Under the pieces are notes generated by a model, which was not told the DNA's origin, searched no databases, and worked only from the letters and a program-made list of their open reading frames with translations. Shown piece after piece: positions 28,113 to 37,639 of a stretch of 41,376 nt of DNA; the first letter of the stretch is position 1; each line of letters opens with the position of its first letter. The stretch lies in contig CAIMLX010000222.1 in NCBI GenBank assembly GCA_903842455.1, positions 1 through 41,376 of the forward strand, read 5' to 3'. The position numbers and the translations under genes are program-made. Source of the DNA: an uncultured Hyphomicrobiales bacterium. GTDB lineage: Bacteria > Pseudomonadota > Alphaproteobacteria > Rhizobiales > Devosiaceae.

Positions 28113-29877
28113 GCGGCCGATCGGTGAAGAGCTGGCCCTCCAGGCTGGAGAGGGTTCTCGGGCCGGCGTTGTCCTCTCCCCGGTCGAAGCCCACCGACGT
28201 GACCACGAGCCGGTAGCCGACGCCGCCGACACTGAAATCCAGGGATGGCTCGACCAGTGTGGCGTCGTTCTGGCGGTCGAGCCATGCCGACAGATCGATG
28301 ACCCGAGGTATCTCTAGGTCCGGAGTCCCGATCGGACCAGCGCGCAGCCCGTTCGCTTCCAGCCACATTCGCAGCGGGGCTGCATCGAGCGCGGACACTC
28401 GGTAGAGGCTGATGGGCCGAAGCAGCCAGGGCGTTGCCGAGACGTCGACCGCCTGACCGCTGAAATCACGGAACAGGCTGGCGTAGCGCGACGGCGTTTC
28501 GATTGACGCCGCGTCGAGGCCCAGCGCCGTGAGCACCGCGTAACTTCCGTCCTGTCCCTCGTCCCAGGTCACACCATACTTGCCCATGACCTGGCGAGCG
28601 TCGGCCCTGCCCTCGGGAGTGGTGACGAGGAAATCGATGATGCCGCGGGCCTGCGCCACATCCTCGCTCGACCAGTTACCGCGTGGCGGGGTGGCCGTCT
28701 GGTCGGCCCCGGCGTTCATCACCAGGACGTCCAGCCGGTGCAACTGCTGCTGCAGCGGCAGGTGGGCATAGTTCCACGGCCCGACCGAGAGCAGCAGCAG
28801 GATGGCAGCCGCGAGCGCCGGGATCAGCCGGATGTCGCCGCGGCGCGCGAGGAAGATCGCGGCGAGCGCTAGAGCCCAGACGCCTCCTGCGAGCAGCAGC
28901 ATGCGCTCCGGCGTGAAGCCATACGCGTCGATGCGGACCCATACGGCAAAAAAGAACAACCCCAGCGGCACCAGCGTCAGCCAGAACCACAGTCGACGGA
29001 ACAGCTTCACCAGCGGCTTGCTGCGCATGAAAGGCGGGTGAAGCACCAGCCAGGTGGCGGCGCCAACAACCACAAAGCCCAGCACCATCCACCCGATCAT
29101 GCCCTGCGGGAGCTTTTGCGTGACGATGATCTGCGCGGTGTAGGCGAGGAGGATCAGCGCGTAGATGAACAGCATCGGCACAAGCACGAACTGGCCAAGG
29201 AAGCCGACGGCCTTGCCGATGAATTCCGGCCGCTCGGCTTCGCTTGCCTGCACCTCGGCGAGGCGTGGCAGCGTCGACAGCCAGTAGACGGGCGTCAGGA
29301 ACAACCCGGTGAACGGCAGCAGCCAGCGGTAGAACAGATCGTCGACCTGCAGTCCGAACAGCATGGACAGCGAGCGCTCGATGATCACGAAGCCGAGCGC
29401 GATGATGGCGAAGGCGCCTGCCGCGATTGCCGCGGTGGCAAGCGCCTGGTGGTTGACGATCCAGAACCGGTTCTGCTGCTCCTGTCGCGCCACGTCGCGA
29501 TCGACACGGGTGAACGGCGACACCGACAGCCACAGGATGGAGATCGCCGGCAGCGCATACGGCACGAACCACGCGATGTCGGTGACCTGGACAGCGCCCA
29601 CTGCTGCAACCGGCAACAGATACTTGAGCAGCATCCCCACGAGCCTGTCGGCCGGGCGGCTTTCGGCAAAGTACACTCCAGCCACGGCGAACACGGCACC
29701 GGTCGCGAGGCCAAGGCCAGCGCGCACCCACACCTCGTGCTGTAGCCAGGTCTGATCGTTGATGGCACCGATCACGATCACGGTTGCCAGCGCCGCCATG
29801 AGAATGGCGAGCGGAAACCGTTGCCCGGTCTGCACGAAATCGGGAGCCTGCCGCTCCAGCCAGTCCTTGAAACGCAT
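28096..29877 (-). CDS. DUF4153 domain membrane protein
   Basis: The 593-residue product has about twelve hydrophobic segments in the first 400 residues, including [20 protein letters not shown] and the family region [21 protein letters not shown] followed by [19 protein letters not shown], matching the DUF4153 pattern. The last 190 residues (from about [15 protein letters not shown]) are soluble and probably periplasmic. Role unknown. ATG at 29877 ([10 protein letters not shown]) is preferred over an open frame 21 codons longer. It lies downstream of the LuxR-type regulator on the same strand, 116 bases apart, and overlaps trmFO by 17 bases at the 3' ends. Confidence 0.82.
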   Translation of the reverse strand: MRFKDWLERQAPDFVQTGQRFPLAILMAALATVIVIGAINDQTWLQHEVWVRAGLGLATGAVFAVAGVYFAESRPADRLVGMLLKYLLPVAAVGAVQVTDIAWFVPYALPAISILWLSVSPFTRVDRDVARQEQQNRFWIVNHQALATAAIAAGAFAIIALGFVIIERSLSMLFGLQVDDLFYRWLLPFTGLFLTPVYWLSTLPRLAEVQASEAERPEFIGKAVGFLGQFVLVPMLFIYALILLAYTAQIIVTQKLPQGMIGWMVLGFVVVGAATWLVLHPPFMRSKPLVKLFRRLWFWLTLVPLGLFFFAVWVRIDAYGFTPERMLLLAGGVWALALAAIFLARRGDIRLIPALAAAILLLLSVGPWNYAHLPLQQQLHRLDVLVMNAGADQTATPPRGNWSSEDVAQARGIIDFLVTTPEGRADARQVMGKYGVTWDEGQDGSYAVLTALGLDAASIETPSRYASLFRDFSGQAVDVSATPWLLRPISLYRVSALDAAPLRMWLEANGLRAGPIGTPDLEIPRVIDLSAWLDRQNDATLVEPSLDFSVGGVGYRLVVTSVGFDRGEDNAGPRTLSSLEGQLFTDRPPMPTP

Positions 29878-29993
29878 GCTGCCCTCGTTGCCCCAGGTCG
29901 CCGTATGGCAGGTTGATGCTGCACCCACGATGAACGCCATCGGCGCAGGTTGGCCGGTCGATGATGGCGGATATGGGAAGCCGGCGGGGGTCG

Positions 29994-31145
29994 CTACAAG
30001 GTGGGTGATATCTGCCGGGCGAGGCGAACAAGATCCGCCCGGCTGTGCGCCCCGGTCTTGTCGAAAACCCGCAAGAGGTGCGTCTTCACAGTACTAGTGG
30101 CGACGCCGAGGGTAGCGGCAACCGTTTCGTTCTCCAGTCCATCGACCGTCAACTCGAACACCCGGGCCTCCGACGGGGTCAGGCCGAACAGCAGCCCGAG
30201 CGCGTCCTGCATCGGCGCGATGCCCCCACTGCCATCGGCGATGAACACTGCCGCACTGGCATTGGACGGCAGGCCGCCGCGCACGCTGCGCTGTTCGAGC
30301 GGCATGACGTGGATGATCAGCGGCGAGCCATCGAGGCGACGGGTGGGAATGCCGATCCCCCGGCGGCCGATGCCAGCATCGTCGTTACTTGCGAGTACGG
30401 CCGACTTCAGCTGTCCGGGCAGCATCTCGAGCCGCAGTTCCAGTCGCCCGAAACGCTCCCGAACCGGATCGCCTCGGGTCAGCATCGATTGTGCAGCGGC
30501 GTTGGCGTGGACGATGGCCATCGTCGCATCAACGAGCACGACGCCCGACCGCGCGGTGTCGAGGGCAGTCTCGAACGTCACCGCTCGTTGCTGGCTCTGG
30601 CCCAGGATGCCGCTGATCAGCGCCGCACGGCGAAGATGCGGCGCCAGCTTGCGGAACCCTTCGCGCTCGAACTGGCCGGGGCGGCCGGCGCTCTCGTGCC
30701 GGCCAAAGCCGATATTGCCGATCATAGTCTTGTCGCGCGCCAGCGCGATGGCGACCATGTCGAAAATGCCCTGTGGCTTGGCGAAATCATTGTAGTAGCG
30801 GCTGCTCGGCCAAAGCGAAGTGTCCGAGTATTCGGACAGCACGATCGGCTCCTCGAGCGGCATCTTCCCGATCCGGTCCGGCCCGCCCCACAGACGAACA
30901 ATGTCCTCGATATAGTCGGGACTGGTCATGCCCGAGAAGGGCTCCGGCACGTTGACCGACAGGTTGATCAGCGCACCGCCAGTGGGCAACGAAATCACCG
31001 ACATCATGGCATTATGGAAGTTGAACCGACCTCGCACCGCGTCCAGCGCGTCATGCCAGCGCTCAGGCTCTATAACTGCGTCATACACCCCGGCGATCAA
31101 ATCGATGTGATCGCGATCCACGTCTTCCTGCACTATGAATTCCAA
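29994..31145 (-). CDS. LuxR-type (GerE) helix-turn-helix transcriptional regulator
   Basis: The 383-residue product ends in a LuxR HTH domain: FGLTPSEARVFELTVDGLENETVAATLGVATSTVKTHLLRVFDKTG (about 322-368), with the recognition helix at VATSTVKTHLLRVF. The first 300 residues look like a PAS-like or GAF-like sensor; VVLVDATMAIVHANAAAQ near 205-222 is a typical PAS start. No receiver domain or autoinducer-binding motif is obvious. Signal unknown. The adjacent DUF4153 gene on the same strand may be cotranscribed or be a target. Confidence 0.9.
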   Translation of the reverse strand: MEFIVQEDVDRDHIDLIAGVYDAVIEPERWHDALDAVRGRFNFHNAMMSVISLPTGGALINLSVNVPEPFSGMTSPDYIEDIVRLWGGPDRIGKMPLEEPIVLSEYSDTSLWPSSRYYNDFAKPQGIFDMVAIALARDKTMIGNIGFGRHESAGRPGQFEREGFRKLAPHLRRAALISGILGQSQQRAVTFETALDTARSGVVLVDATMAIVHANAAAQSMLTRGDPVRERFGRLELRLEMLPGQLKSAVLASNDDAGIGRRGIGIPTRRLDGSPLIIHVMPLEQRSVRGGLPSNASAAVFIADGSGGIAPMQDALGLLFGLTPSEARVFELTVDGLENETVAATLGVATSTVKTHLLRVFDKTGAHSRADLVRLARQISPTL

Positions 31146-31262
31146 GTCAGTATCGAGCTATTGGGCAATCCCCGCCGCTCAAAATACTCACAATACGCAG
31201 ACTTGAAAGGGGTTATACTAAGTCGCTCGATGGCAATACGGCGATTGTTTCGCTTGCACCGA

Positions 31263-32102
31263 TCAGGCGTGCCTGAGCGCCCACAACTGCAGGGCGCCGA
31301 GCTTCCGCCAATCGGCGGTGTCCGGAAGTGTAGCGAAGGGCCGGGGGGATGCCGCGGTGCGCTTCAACTGGCCGCCAAGCAGGGCGACCGATGCGAATGC
31401 CGGGCGCAGCGTCCGCGGCAATTTCTGCACCGCTGTTTCGGCCGCATCGAGGTGCTCGGTTGCCAGTTCGGCCAGTTGCTGCAGCGCCGCGAACAGCCCC
31501 TCGCTCTCGCGCCCGGCAAGGATCTCTCCATCGGTGACGCCGTTGGCCGAGAAGATGCTCATGGGTAGGAAGATTCGGCCTGTCGAGGCGTTGAAGCCGA
31601 AGGCGCGGAGGTGCCCGACCATGGCCTGGGCGACGCCGAGATGACCAGCCGCATCGCCGGTCTCCATTTCTTCCCCGGCGTTAAGGATCATGGCGGCGAG
31701 CTGGTAGAGCACCGACACGGTCTCGCCGGCGTACCCCTCGAAGCTCTGCACATCCGGCATCGGGTCCTGGTAGAGGTCGAAGCGCCGCGCCGCGAGCAGG
31801 CGCAACAGCGGCCCGGCCGGAAGCCGATACGCGGCGATCGCGTCGAGCAGCGCACCGGCGAGCGGATTCTGCCGTACGTTACCGTGGCCTTCGCCCTTGA
31901 TAGCATCAACCCACCACTGGAGGCGAATCTCGCCGGCGGCGGGCTCACGCGCCCGGTCGCGGATCGACGCTACATCAGCCGAGAATGCATAGAGCGCCTG
32001 CACCGCGGCGCGCTCGGCGGTCTTCAGCAGCAGGGTCGCGAAATAGCGGTCGCGATCCGCTTCGCGCAGAAAGCTCGCGGCGTAGTCGCCGGCGTCGGTC
32101 AT
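31263..32102 (-). CDS. NDUFAF6-like protein of the squalene/phytoene synthase fold
   Basis: The 279-residue product has the all-helical squalene/phytoene synthase family pattern (YALYAFSADVASIRD, YAGETVSVLYQLAAMIL, LGVAQAMVGHLRAFGFNASTGRIFLP). The aspartate-rich substrate motifs of true synthases (DDxxD, DxxxD) are largely replaced, as in the NDUFAF6 branch, which includes a mitochondrial complex I assembly factor. An enzymatic carotenoid or hopanoid role is therefore unlikely. ATG overlaps the stop of the Mth938-like gene by ATGA, so it is translationally coupled to it, in the same operon as secDF. Reading frame direction: secDF, Mth938-like, this gene. Confidence 0.88.
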   Translation of the reverse strand: MTDAGDYAASFLREADRDRYFATLLLKTAERAAVQALYAFSADVASIRDRAREPAAGEIRLQWWVDAIKGEGHGNVRQNPLAGALLDAIAAYRLPAGPLLRLLAARRFDLYQDPMPDVQSFEGYAGETVSVLYQLAAMILNAGEEMETGDAAGHLGVAQAMVGHLRAFGFNASTGRIFLPMSIFSANGVTDGEILAGRESEGLFAALQQLAELATEHLDAAETAVQKLPRTLRPAFASVALLGGQLKRTAASPRPFATLPDTADWRKLGALQLWALRHA

Positions 32103-32488
32103 CGCACCGTGTCCACGGCGATCAATGCCGCGCCGACCGCCCGGCGCTCACCCAGCAGGATGTTGTAGGTGCGAACCGCCCCGCCAGTGGCAATTGCCTC
32201 GACGATGACCTTCTGCTCCCGCAGGGCCTCGCGGATGGAGCGATCGAGGCCGGCAATGTCCTTGCCCAGCCCGATCAGCAGCACATCGAGGTCGGCCGCC
32301 GCCTCGAACACCGGCTGCAGGCTCTCGAGCGTGATGTCAGCCGGGATCGTCACATCCCACTTGTGCATGCCGGTTGGCAGGCAGAGCAGCGAGCCCTTGT
32401 GCGACATCTCGGCGAAGCGAAAGCCGCCACCGCCATAGGCGTCGATCTGCACCTGGTACGGGTAGTACCCCTCCCCGGGCTCCGCCAT
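32099..32488 (-). CDS. Mth938-like (NDUFAF3 family) protein
   Basis: The 129-residue product matches the Mth938/NDUFAF3 domain: IDAYGGGGFRFAEMSHKGSL near the start, then PADITLESLQPVFEAAADLDVLLIGLG, and a C-terminal VEAIATGGAVRTYNILLGERRAVGAALIAV. In mitochondria the homologue NDUFAF3 is a complex I assembly factor, and its bacterial homologues are often found beside sec genes. It starts 4 bases after the secDF stop and overlaps the NDUFAF6-like gene by ATGA. No catalytic residues are evident. In bacteria the function is not proven. Confidence 0.92.
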   Translation of the reverse strand: MAEPGEGYYPYQVQIDAYGGGGFRFAEMSHKGSLLCLPTGMHKWDVTIPADITLESLQPVFEAAADLDVLLIGLGKDIAGLDRSIREALREQKVIVEAIATGGAVRTYNILLGERRAVGAALIAVDTVR

Positions 32489-32492
32489 CGGC

Positions 32493-35042
32493 CTAGACGA
32501 CGGCGCCGTCGGCGCGCTTGGTCGACTTGGCCTTCTCGGCCTCCGTCAGCTCCGCCTTGGCGCGGAGGTTGAAGAAGATCAGGATCGGGCCACCGACCAG
32601 CACCGACGAGTACATGCCGAAGATCGAGCCGAAGGTCATGGCGATGGTGAAGCCGCGGATCGACTCACCCCCGAAGAACACCAGCGGGAACAGCGCCAGC
32701 AACACGGTGAACTGCGTCAGCGAGGTGCGAACGATGGTCTGGTTGATCGAGAGGTTGATGATCTCCCGCAGCTCCATCTTCTTGTATTTTCGCAGGTTTT
32801 CTCTCACGCGGTCGGAGATCACCACGGTTTCGTTGAGCGACAGGCCGACAAGCGTCAGCACCGCCGCAATCGAGGAGAGGTTGAACTCCAGTCCGGTGAG
32901 CGAGAACAGCCCCACCGTCATGATCACGTCGTGCGCCGTGGTGACGATCGCCGCGACGCCGAACTGCCACTCGAAGCGGAACCACACATAGATCAGGATC
33001 GCGACGAGCGAGACCAGCACCGCGATAGTACCGTTGAACGCGAGTTCGCCCGACACGGTGCCCGACACCGCTTCGGTACGGCGCAGCTCATAGTTGTCCA
33101 CCGCCAGCGTCTCGACCACCCTGCTGACGGCGTCCCGCTGCTCGGCGTCTCCGCCCGGCTGCAGCTGGATGCGGACCAAGAGGTCCTGATCGGAGCCGAA
33201 GCTCTGCACCTGCACTTCGCCAAGGCCAAGCGGCGCCAGATCCTCACGGACCTTGGCCGGATCGGCCGCGCCTTCGCCGGTGTGCTGGATCTCGATGGCG
33301 GAGCCGCCGACGAAGTCGATGCCAAGGTTGAAGCCCTTGGTGAAGGCTAGCCCGATGGCGCCGACGGTCAGCAGGATCGAAACAACGATCGCCACGCGCG
33401 ACATGCGCATGAAATCGAACTTGGTACCGTCGGGAAGGAACCGGAAATGCTGGATCTTCAGCGTCTTCGGCCGCTTCCAGCGGTACCAGAGCGAGATGAA
33501 CAGGCGGGTCACCGTGTAGGCGGTGAACAGCGAGGTGATGATGCCGAGGGCCAGCGTGACGGCAAAGCCCTGGATCGGGCCGGAGCCGAGGAAGTAAAGC
33601 ACGATGGCGGCGATGAGCTGCGTCAGGTGCGAGTCGATGATGGTGCCCCAGGCGCGGTGGAAGCCCGCGTCGAGGGAGGCGAGGATCGACTTGCCGGCCC
33701 GTTGCTCCTCACGCATGCGCTCGTAGATCAGCACGTTGGCATCGACGGCGACGCCGATGGTCAGCACGATACCGGCAATACCCGGCAGGGTCAGGGTTGC
33801 GCCGAGCGCCGAAAGTGCGCCGAGGATGAGGACGACGTTCAAGACGAGCGCCACGTTGGCGAAGACGCCGAACATGCCGTAGGCGACGATCATGAAGACC
33901 ACGACCAGCACCGCGGCGATGGCGCCGGCGGTGATGCCGGCCCGGATCGAGTCGGCGCCCAGGCTCGGGCCGACCGAGCGCTGCTCGACCACGTCGAGGC
34001 TGGCCGGCAGCGCGCCGGCCTTCAGCTGTACCGCGAGATCGGCCGCGGTCTGCGAATTGAAGCTGCCGGAAATCTGGCCTGAGCCGCCGGTGATCGGCTG
34101 GTTGATCACCGGAGCGGTGATCACCTGGTTGTCGAGCACGATGGCAAAACGCTTGCCGACATTGGCCGAAGTGATCTGGCCGAAGGTGATGGCGCCCGAG
34201 GTGTTGAACTGGAAGCTCACCACGGCCTGGCCGGTCTGCTGGTCGAAGCCCGACGAGGCATTGGTGAGCGACTCACCGCCAAGCTCGACATTCTCGTTTA
34301 GCAGTTCCGAACCACCGTCCTTGGACGGCAGGATCATGTAGCCGGACGGAATACCCTGCGCCTCGGCCTGGGCAGCCGACATCGTCGGGTGCACGAGGTG
34401 GAAGGTCATGCGGGCCGTCTGCGAGACGAGGTTGATCAGGCGCTCGGTGTCGCCGAAGCCCGGCACCTGCAGCAGCACGCGGTTCTCGCCCTGCCGCTGG
34501 ATCGTCGGCTCGGTGGTGCCGACCGCGTCGACGCGGTTGCGGATCACTTCCATCGACTGGGCGACAAGCGCGGCCATGCGCGCAGTGACACCCTCGTCGG
34601 TAAGGGCGACGACGATCTTGCCGTCAGCGGTTTCGGAGAAGGCGAGTTCCTGCGCGCCGACCGAGCCGAACGTGCTGGAAATCGTGTTCTGCAGGTTCTG
34701 CAGTGCCGTTTGCGCCGCGGCCTTCTGCGCCGGATCGGTCAGTTCGACGCTCAGCGCGTTCGTTGTGACGGTGATCAGGTTGCCGATACCCGCGTTGGTC
34801 AGGGTCGTGCGCACATCGCGGCGCAAGGTCTTGACCCGCTCGGTGACGATCGACTCCTTGTTCACCTGCAGCAGCAGGTGCGAGCCGCCCTGCAGGTCGA
34901 GCCCGAGCACCACAGTCTGCCGGGGCAGGAAGCCAGGCCACGAAGCCAGCACATCCTTGGGCAGGAAACTGGGGATCGTGAACAGGATGCCGAGCACCGA
35001 GACGATGACGATGATGGCTGTGCGGAGCGGCGAGAACTGCAT
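32493..35042 (-). CDS. secDF: Fused protein translocase subunit SecDF
   Basis: SecD and SecF are RND-related proteins that use the proton gradient to pull proteins out of the Sec channel. Here one 849-residue chain holds both: a SecD half (about 1-520) with N-terminal helix, GLDLQGGSHLLLQV near residue 47, a large P1 periplasmic domain and five helices (LTLPGIAGIVLTIGVAVDANVLIYERMREE), then a SecF half (about 530-849) with GFNLGIDFVGGSAIEI and SLNETVVISDRVREN. Fusion is normal in Hyphomicrobiales. It lies 119 bases after yajC, and is followed 4 bases later by the Mth938-like gene. Confidence 0.97.
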   Translation of the reverse strand: MQFSPLRTAIIVIVSVLGILFTIPSFLPKDVLASWPGFLPRQTVVLGLDLQGGSHLLLQVNKESIVTERVKTLRRDVRTTLTNAGIGNLITVTTNALSVELTDPAQKAAAQTALQNLQNTISSTFGSVGAQELAFSETADGKIVVALTDEGVTARMAALVAQSMEVIRNRVDAVGTTEPTIQRQGENRVLLQVPGFGDTERLINLVSQTARMTFHLVHPTMSAAQAEAQGIPSGYMILPSKDGGSELLNENVELGGESLTNASSGFDQQTGQAVVSFQFNTSGAITFGQITSANVGKRFAIVLDNQVITAPVINQPITGGSGQISGSFNSQTAADLAVQLKAGALPASLDVVEQRSVGPSLGADSIRAGITAGAIAAVLVVVFMIVAYGMFGVFANVALVLNVVLILGALSALGATLTLPGIAGIVLTIGVAVDANVLIYERMREEQRAGKSILASLDAGFHRAWGTIIDSHLTQLIAAIVLYFLGSGPIQGFAVTLALGIITSLFTAYTVTRLFISLWYRWKRPKTLKIQHFRFLPDGTKFDFMRMSRVAIVVSILLTVGAIGLAFTKGFNLGIDFVGGSAIEIQHTGEGAADPAKVREDLAPLGLGEVQVQSFGSDQDLLVRIQLQPGGDAEQRDAVSRVVETLAVDNYELRRTEAVSGTVSGELAFNGTIAVLVSLVAILIYVWFRFEWQFGVAAIVTTAHDVIMTVGLFSLTGLEFNLSSIAAVLTLVGLSLNETVVISDRVRENLRKYKKMELREIINLSINQTIVRTSLTQFTVLLALFPLVFFGGESIRGFTIAMTFGSIFGMYSSVLVGGPILIFFNLRAKAELTEAEKAKSTKRADGAVV

Positions 35043-35117
35043 GGCTTGGCTTTACGTCCTTGCGGCCACAATGGCCGACGGCGCCGTGCCGGCGCCGCGA
35101 GTAGGGGCAGATAGGTC

Positions 35118-35145
35118 GACGGCCGGCTCCTTGAAGCCGGCCGTC
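35118..35145 (-). other. Strong hairpin between yajC and secDF
   Basis: A perfect 11-bp stem GACGGCCGGCT/AGCCGGCCGTC with a 6-base loop starts 16 bases past the yajC stop. No T tract follows on the minus strand (CGACCTATCTG), so it may be an RNA stability or processing element, or attenuate read-through into secDF, rather than a full terminator. A second GC-rich palindrome (GGCGCCG...CGGCGCC near 35080-35098) follows in the same 119-base gap. Confidence 0.6.
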
Positions 35146-35161
35146 GTCAGAATTGTGGCAC

Positions 35162-35515
35162 TCACGCCTTGTTGTCGTTTACCGGGGTCGACTTCGACCG
35201 CACGTCAGTGACGCCGGACCGGGCGATCTTGACCCGGGTCCCCTGGGCGATCTCGACTTCCAGATCTTCGCCGTCAACTGCCTTTGTGACCTTGCCGACG
35301 ATGCCGCCCGTGGTGACGATGGTGTCGCCGCGCGCGATGGCGCTGAGCATGGCCTGATGGGCTTTCATGCGCTTCTGCTGCGGGCGGAAGATCAGCAGCC
35401 AGAAGATCACCACCAGCAACAGGATCGGGGCGAACTGCAACAGCAGATCGGTGGCACCCATGCCGCCAGCGGGCGCGGCGCCTTCGGCCTGTGCGAATGC
35501 GGAGGTGATGAACAT
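35162..35515 (-). CDS. yajC: Preprotein translocase subunit YajC
   Basis: YajC is a small inner-membrane partner of SecDF. The 117-residue product has one membrane helix (LLLQFAPILLLVVIFWLLIF, about 25-44) followed by RPQQKRMKAHQAMLSAIARGDTIVTTGGIVGKV, the family hallmark, and a C-terminal soluble tail. ATG at 35515 has AAGGAG upstream at about 10 bases; a longer open frame upstream is not coding. It is the first gene of the yajC-secDF operon and is divergent from the DUF815 ATPase. Confidence 0.96.
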   Translation of the reverse strand: MFITSAFAQAEGAAPAGGMGATDLLLQFAPILLLVVIFWLLIFRPQQKRMKAHQAMLSAIARGDTIVTTGGIVGKVTKAVDGEDLEVEIAQGTRVKIARSGVTDVRSKSTPVNDNKA

Positions 35516-35701
35516 AGATGGAAGCTCCTTGCTTCGTGGCTGCGGCGTCGGAAGCCGTCGATTGAGCCCATATAGGGCGGGTTTCCGGCGTTGGGCAGTC
35601 CCATCCGGCGAAATCGCGCGGAATATAGTGGCGGGACGTAGGATTGCAAAGCCTTTCCGGCTGCGGCAGAACAAGCGCCCGAACGAGGTTTCAAGCCCTT
35701 G

Positions 35702-36577
35702 ATGACAGAAGAACAATCGGCCGCCATCGCGGCTGCGCTCGCCCGTATTGCCGACTCGCTGGAGGGGCTTTCGCCTGCCCGCAGGCCATCCGGGCCGGTG
35801 CTGGGCCAAGCCGACGCCTACCACTGGGACGCGGCCGAGAGTTACCTGATGCCGGTCAACAAGGTGTCGCGGGTGCCGCTGCAACTGCTGCGCGGTATCG
35901 ACGACGTGCGCGACATCCTCCTCGACAACACGCTGCAGTTCGCCCGTGGCTTTGCTGCCAACAACGCCCTGCTCTGGGGCGCCAAGGGGATGGGCAAGAG
36001 TTCGGTGGTGAAGGCGGTCCACGCCCATATCAATGCTTTGAGCGAACCCGGCCTCAAGCGCCTGATCCTGATCGAGATCGCGCGCGAGGACATCGAGGGC
36101 CTGCCGAAACTCATGCGGCTCATCGCCAGCGAGGACGCCCGCTTCATCGTCTTCTGCGACGACCTGAGCTTCGACAAGGACGAGACCAGCTACAAGTCGC
36201 TCAAGACCATCCTCGATGGCGGCCTCGAGGGCCGGCCGGAGAACGTGCTATTCTACGCCACCTCCAACCGCCGGCACCTGATGGCGCGCGACATGGTCGA
36301 GAACGAGCGCGCCACGGCGATCTCGCCCGGCGAAGCCATCGACGAGAAGGTGTCGCTGTCAGACCGGTTCGGCCTCTGGCTCGGCTTCCACAACTGCGAC
36401 CAGCCGACATTTTTGTCGATGATCCGCGGCTACTGCGACCAGTACGGTCTCGCGATCGACGACGAGACGCTGCGCGCCCGCGCCATCGAGTGGTCGATGA
36501 CCCGCGGCGCCCGCTCGGGCCGCGTCGCCATCCAGTTCGTCCGCGCCCTTGCCGGGGAGCAGGGCAAGGCCATCTAG
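35702..36577 (+). CDS. DUF815 family AAA ATPase
   Basis: The 291-residue product has a Walker A motif GAKGMGKSS near residues 93-101, Walker B FIVFCDDLSFD near 145, a sensor-like LFYATSNRRHLM, and an arginine-rich C-terminal AAA lid (SDRFGLWLGFHN, GARSGRVAIQFVRAL). This is the DUF815/COG2607 family of DnaA/DnaC-like ATPases, often next to yajC in this group; the role is not known. ATG at 35702 is preferred to the TTG immediately before it. A likely operon with the epimerase-like gene, 30 bases downstream. Confidence 0.93.
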   Translation: MTEEQSAAIAAALARIADSLEGLSPARRPSGPVLGQADAYHWDAAESYLMPVNKVSRVPLQLLRGIDDVRDILLDNTLQFARGFAANNALLWGAKGMGKSSVVKAVHAHINALSEPGLKRLILIEIAREDIEGLPKLMRLIASEDARFIVFCDDLSFDKDETSYKSLKTILDGGLEGRPENVLFYATSNRRHLMARDMVENERATAISPGEAIDEKVSLSDRFGLWLGFHNCDQPTFLSMIRGYCDQYGLAIDDETLRARAIEWSMTRGARSGRVAIQFVRALAGEQGKAI

Positions 36578-36607
36578 ATATTCCGTCTCTCTGGGAGGAG
36601 AACACAC

Positions 36608-37585
36608 ATGCAATCGCACCAGCTCCGCTGGTCGCATGGCGAGGCGACGATCGTCGCGACCGCGTGCACCGTCACCGACCTGACCTTCAACCTGCCGAAC
36701 GGTCCGTTCAAGCCGTTTGCGCGGGCGCCGTGGGTCGGTACGATCGATGACCCGTCGATCACCGGGCACCTGCGCGTGCTCTCCGGTGATTTCGTCGGCC
36801 TGCCCTTCGGTACGGGCGGTCGCACCGCGCCGAACCTGCCCGAGTGGTCGAGCCTGATGACCCAGCCGGCCAACGGCACCATCCACGGCCCCGCCGCACA
36901 TTATGACTGGACGCTGGTCTCGGGCGACGACGAGTCAGTGACCTGGGCGCTCGACTACGAGGCCCACTCGGTGGTCCGCCGCCTCGAGCGCACCATCGCG
37001 GCCCGCGACGGCGCCCCTGCCCTCGATTTCACGCTGAAGGTCTTCGCCCGCCACAAGGCGCCGATCTCGTGCGGCCTGCACCCCAACTTCCGCCTGCCCG
37101 AGACTCCGGGCCGGCTGGAACTCGACGTCGGTTTCGCCTTCGGCCTCACCCATCCGGGCCGCACCGCCTCGCCCGAAACCCACGAGTTCGCAAGCCTCGG
37201 CGCCGTGCCCAAGGACGGCGGTCACGTCGACTTTTCGCACCTGCCGCTCGCGCCCCGCACCGACTACAACGTGCAGCTCTGCGGCGTCACCACGCCACTG
37301 ACCGGCAGGTATCTCGACGAGGGGGTCGGCTTCGAGCTCGACTGGGACCACACCCTGCTGCCGACGCTGATGTTCTGGCACACCGATGGCGGCATCGGCG
37401 GCGAGCCCTGGAACGGCTCCTTCCGCGCCCTCGGCTGCGAGCCGCTCGCCGCTGCCTTCGACTTCCACACCGACGTCTCCACCGGACCCAACCCGATCAA
37501 CCGGCGCGGGGTGAAGACGTGGATCGACATCGACCCGGCAGAGCCGCTGGAAATCCGGCACTCGGTCCGAGGCTTCAACACCTGA
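36608..37585 (+). CDS. Aldose 1-epimerase (galactose mutarotase-like) family protein
   Basis: Mutarotases interconvert alpha and beta anomers of free sugars. The 325-residue, beta-rich product has the large beta-sandwich pattern of the family, with NGTIHGPAAHYDW near 89-101 (candidate first histidine), ISCGLHPNFRLP near 152-163 (candidate second histidine) and TLMFWHTDGG near 249. The late active-site glutamate is probably in LGCEPLAAAFD. Start ATG 36608 has GGGAGGAG upstream. Exact substrate cannot be told; a glucose-6-phosphate or uncharacterised sugar activity remains possible. Followed by a strong terminator. Confidence 0.85.
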   Translation: MQSHQLRWSHGEATIVATACTVTDLTFNLPNGPFKPFARAPWVGTIDDPSITGHLRVLSGDFVGLPFGTGGRTAPNLPEWSSLMTQPANGTIHGPAAHYDWTLVSGDDESVTWALDYEAHSVVRRLERTIAARDGAPALDFTLKVFARHKAPISCGLHPNFRLPETPGRLELDVGFAFGLTHPGRTASPETHEFASLGAVPKDGGHVDFSHLPLAPRTDYNVQLCGVTTPLTGRYLDEGVGFELDWDHTLLPTLMFWHTDGGIGGEPWNGSFRALGCEPLAAAFDFHTDVSTGPNPINRRGVKTWIDIDPAEPLEIRHSVRGFNT

Positions 37586-37593
37586 CCCAAAAC

Positions 37594-37622
37594 AAAAGGC
37601 CCCGGCGAACCGGGGCCTTTTT
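37594..37622. terminator. Terminator between epimerase-like gene and NlpD-like gene
   Basis: A perfect 12-bp stem AAAAGGCCCCGG/CCGGGGCCTTTT with CGAA loop, followed by T and flanked by A's on the other side, so it fits both convergent genes. It starts 9 bases after the plus-strand stop at 37585 and 18 bases past the minus-strand stop at 37640. Confidence 0.88.
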
Positions 37623-37639
37623 CAATTCTGCGGTTGCGA

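Noticed and set aside
31263-32102. True phytoene or squalene synthase
   Set aside because: The aspartate-rich motifs needed for prenyl diphosphate binding are not preserved and no terpenoid genes are near; linkage to secDF and Mth938 points to the NDUFAF6 branch.
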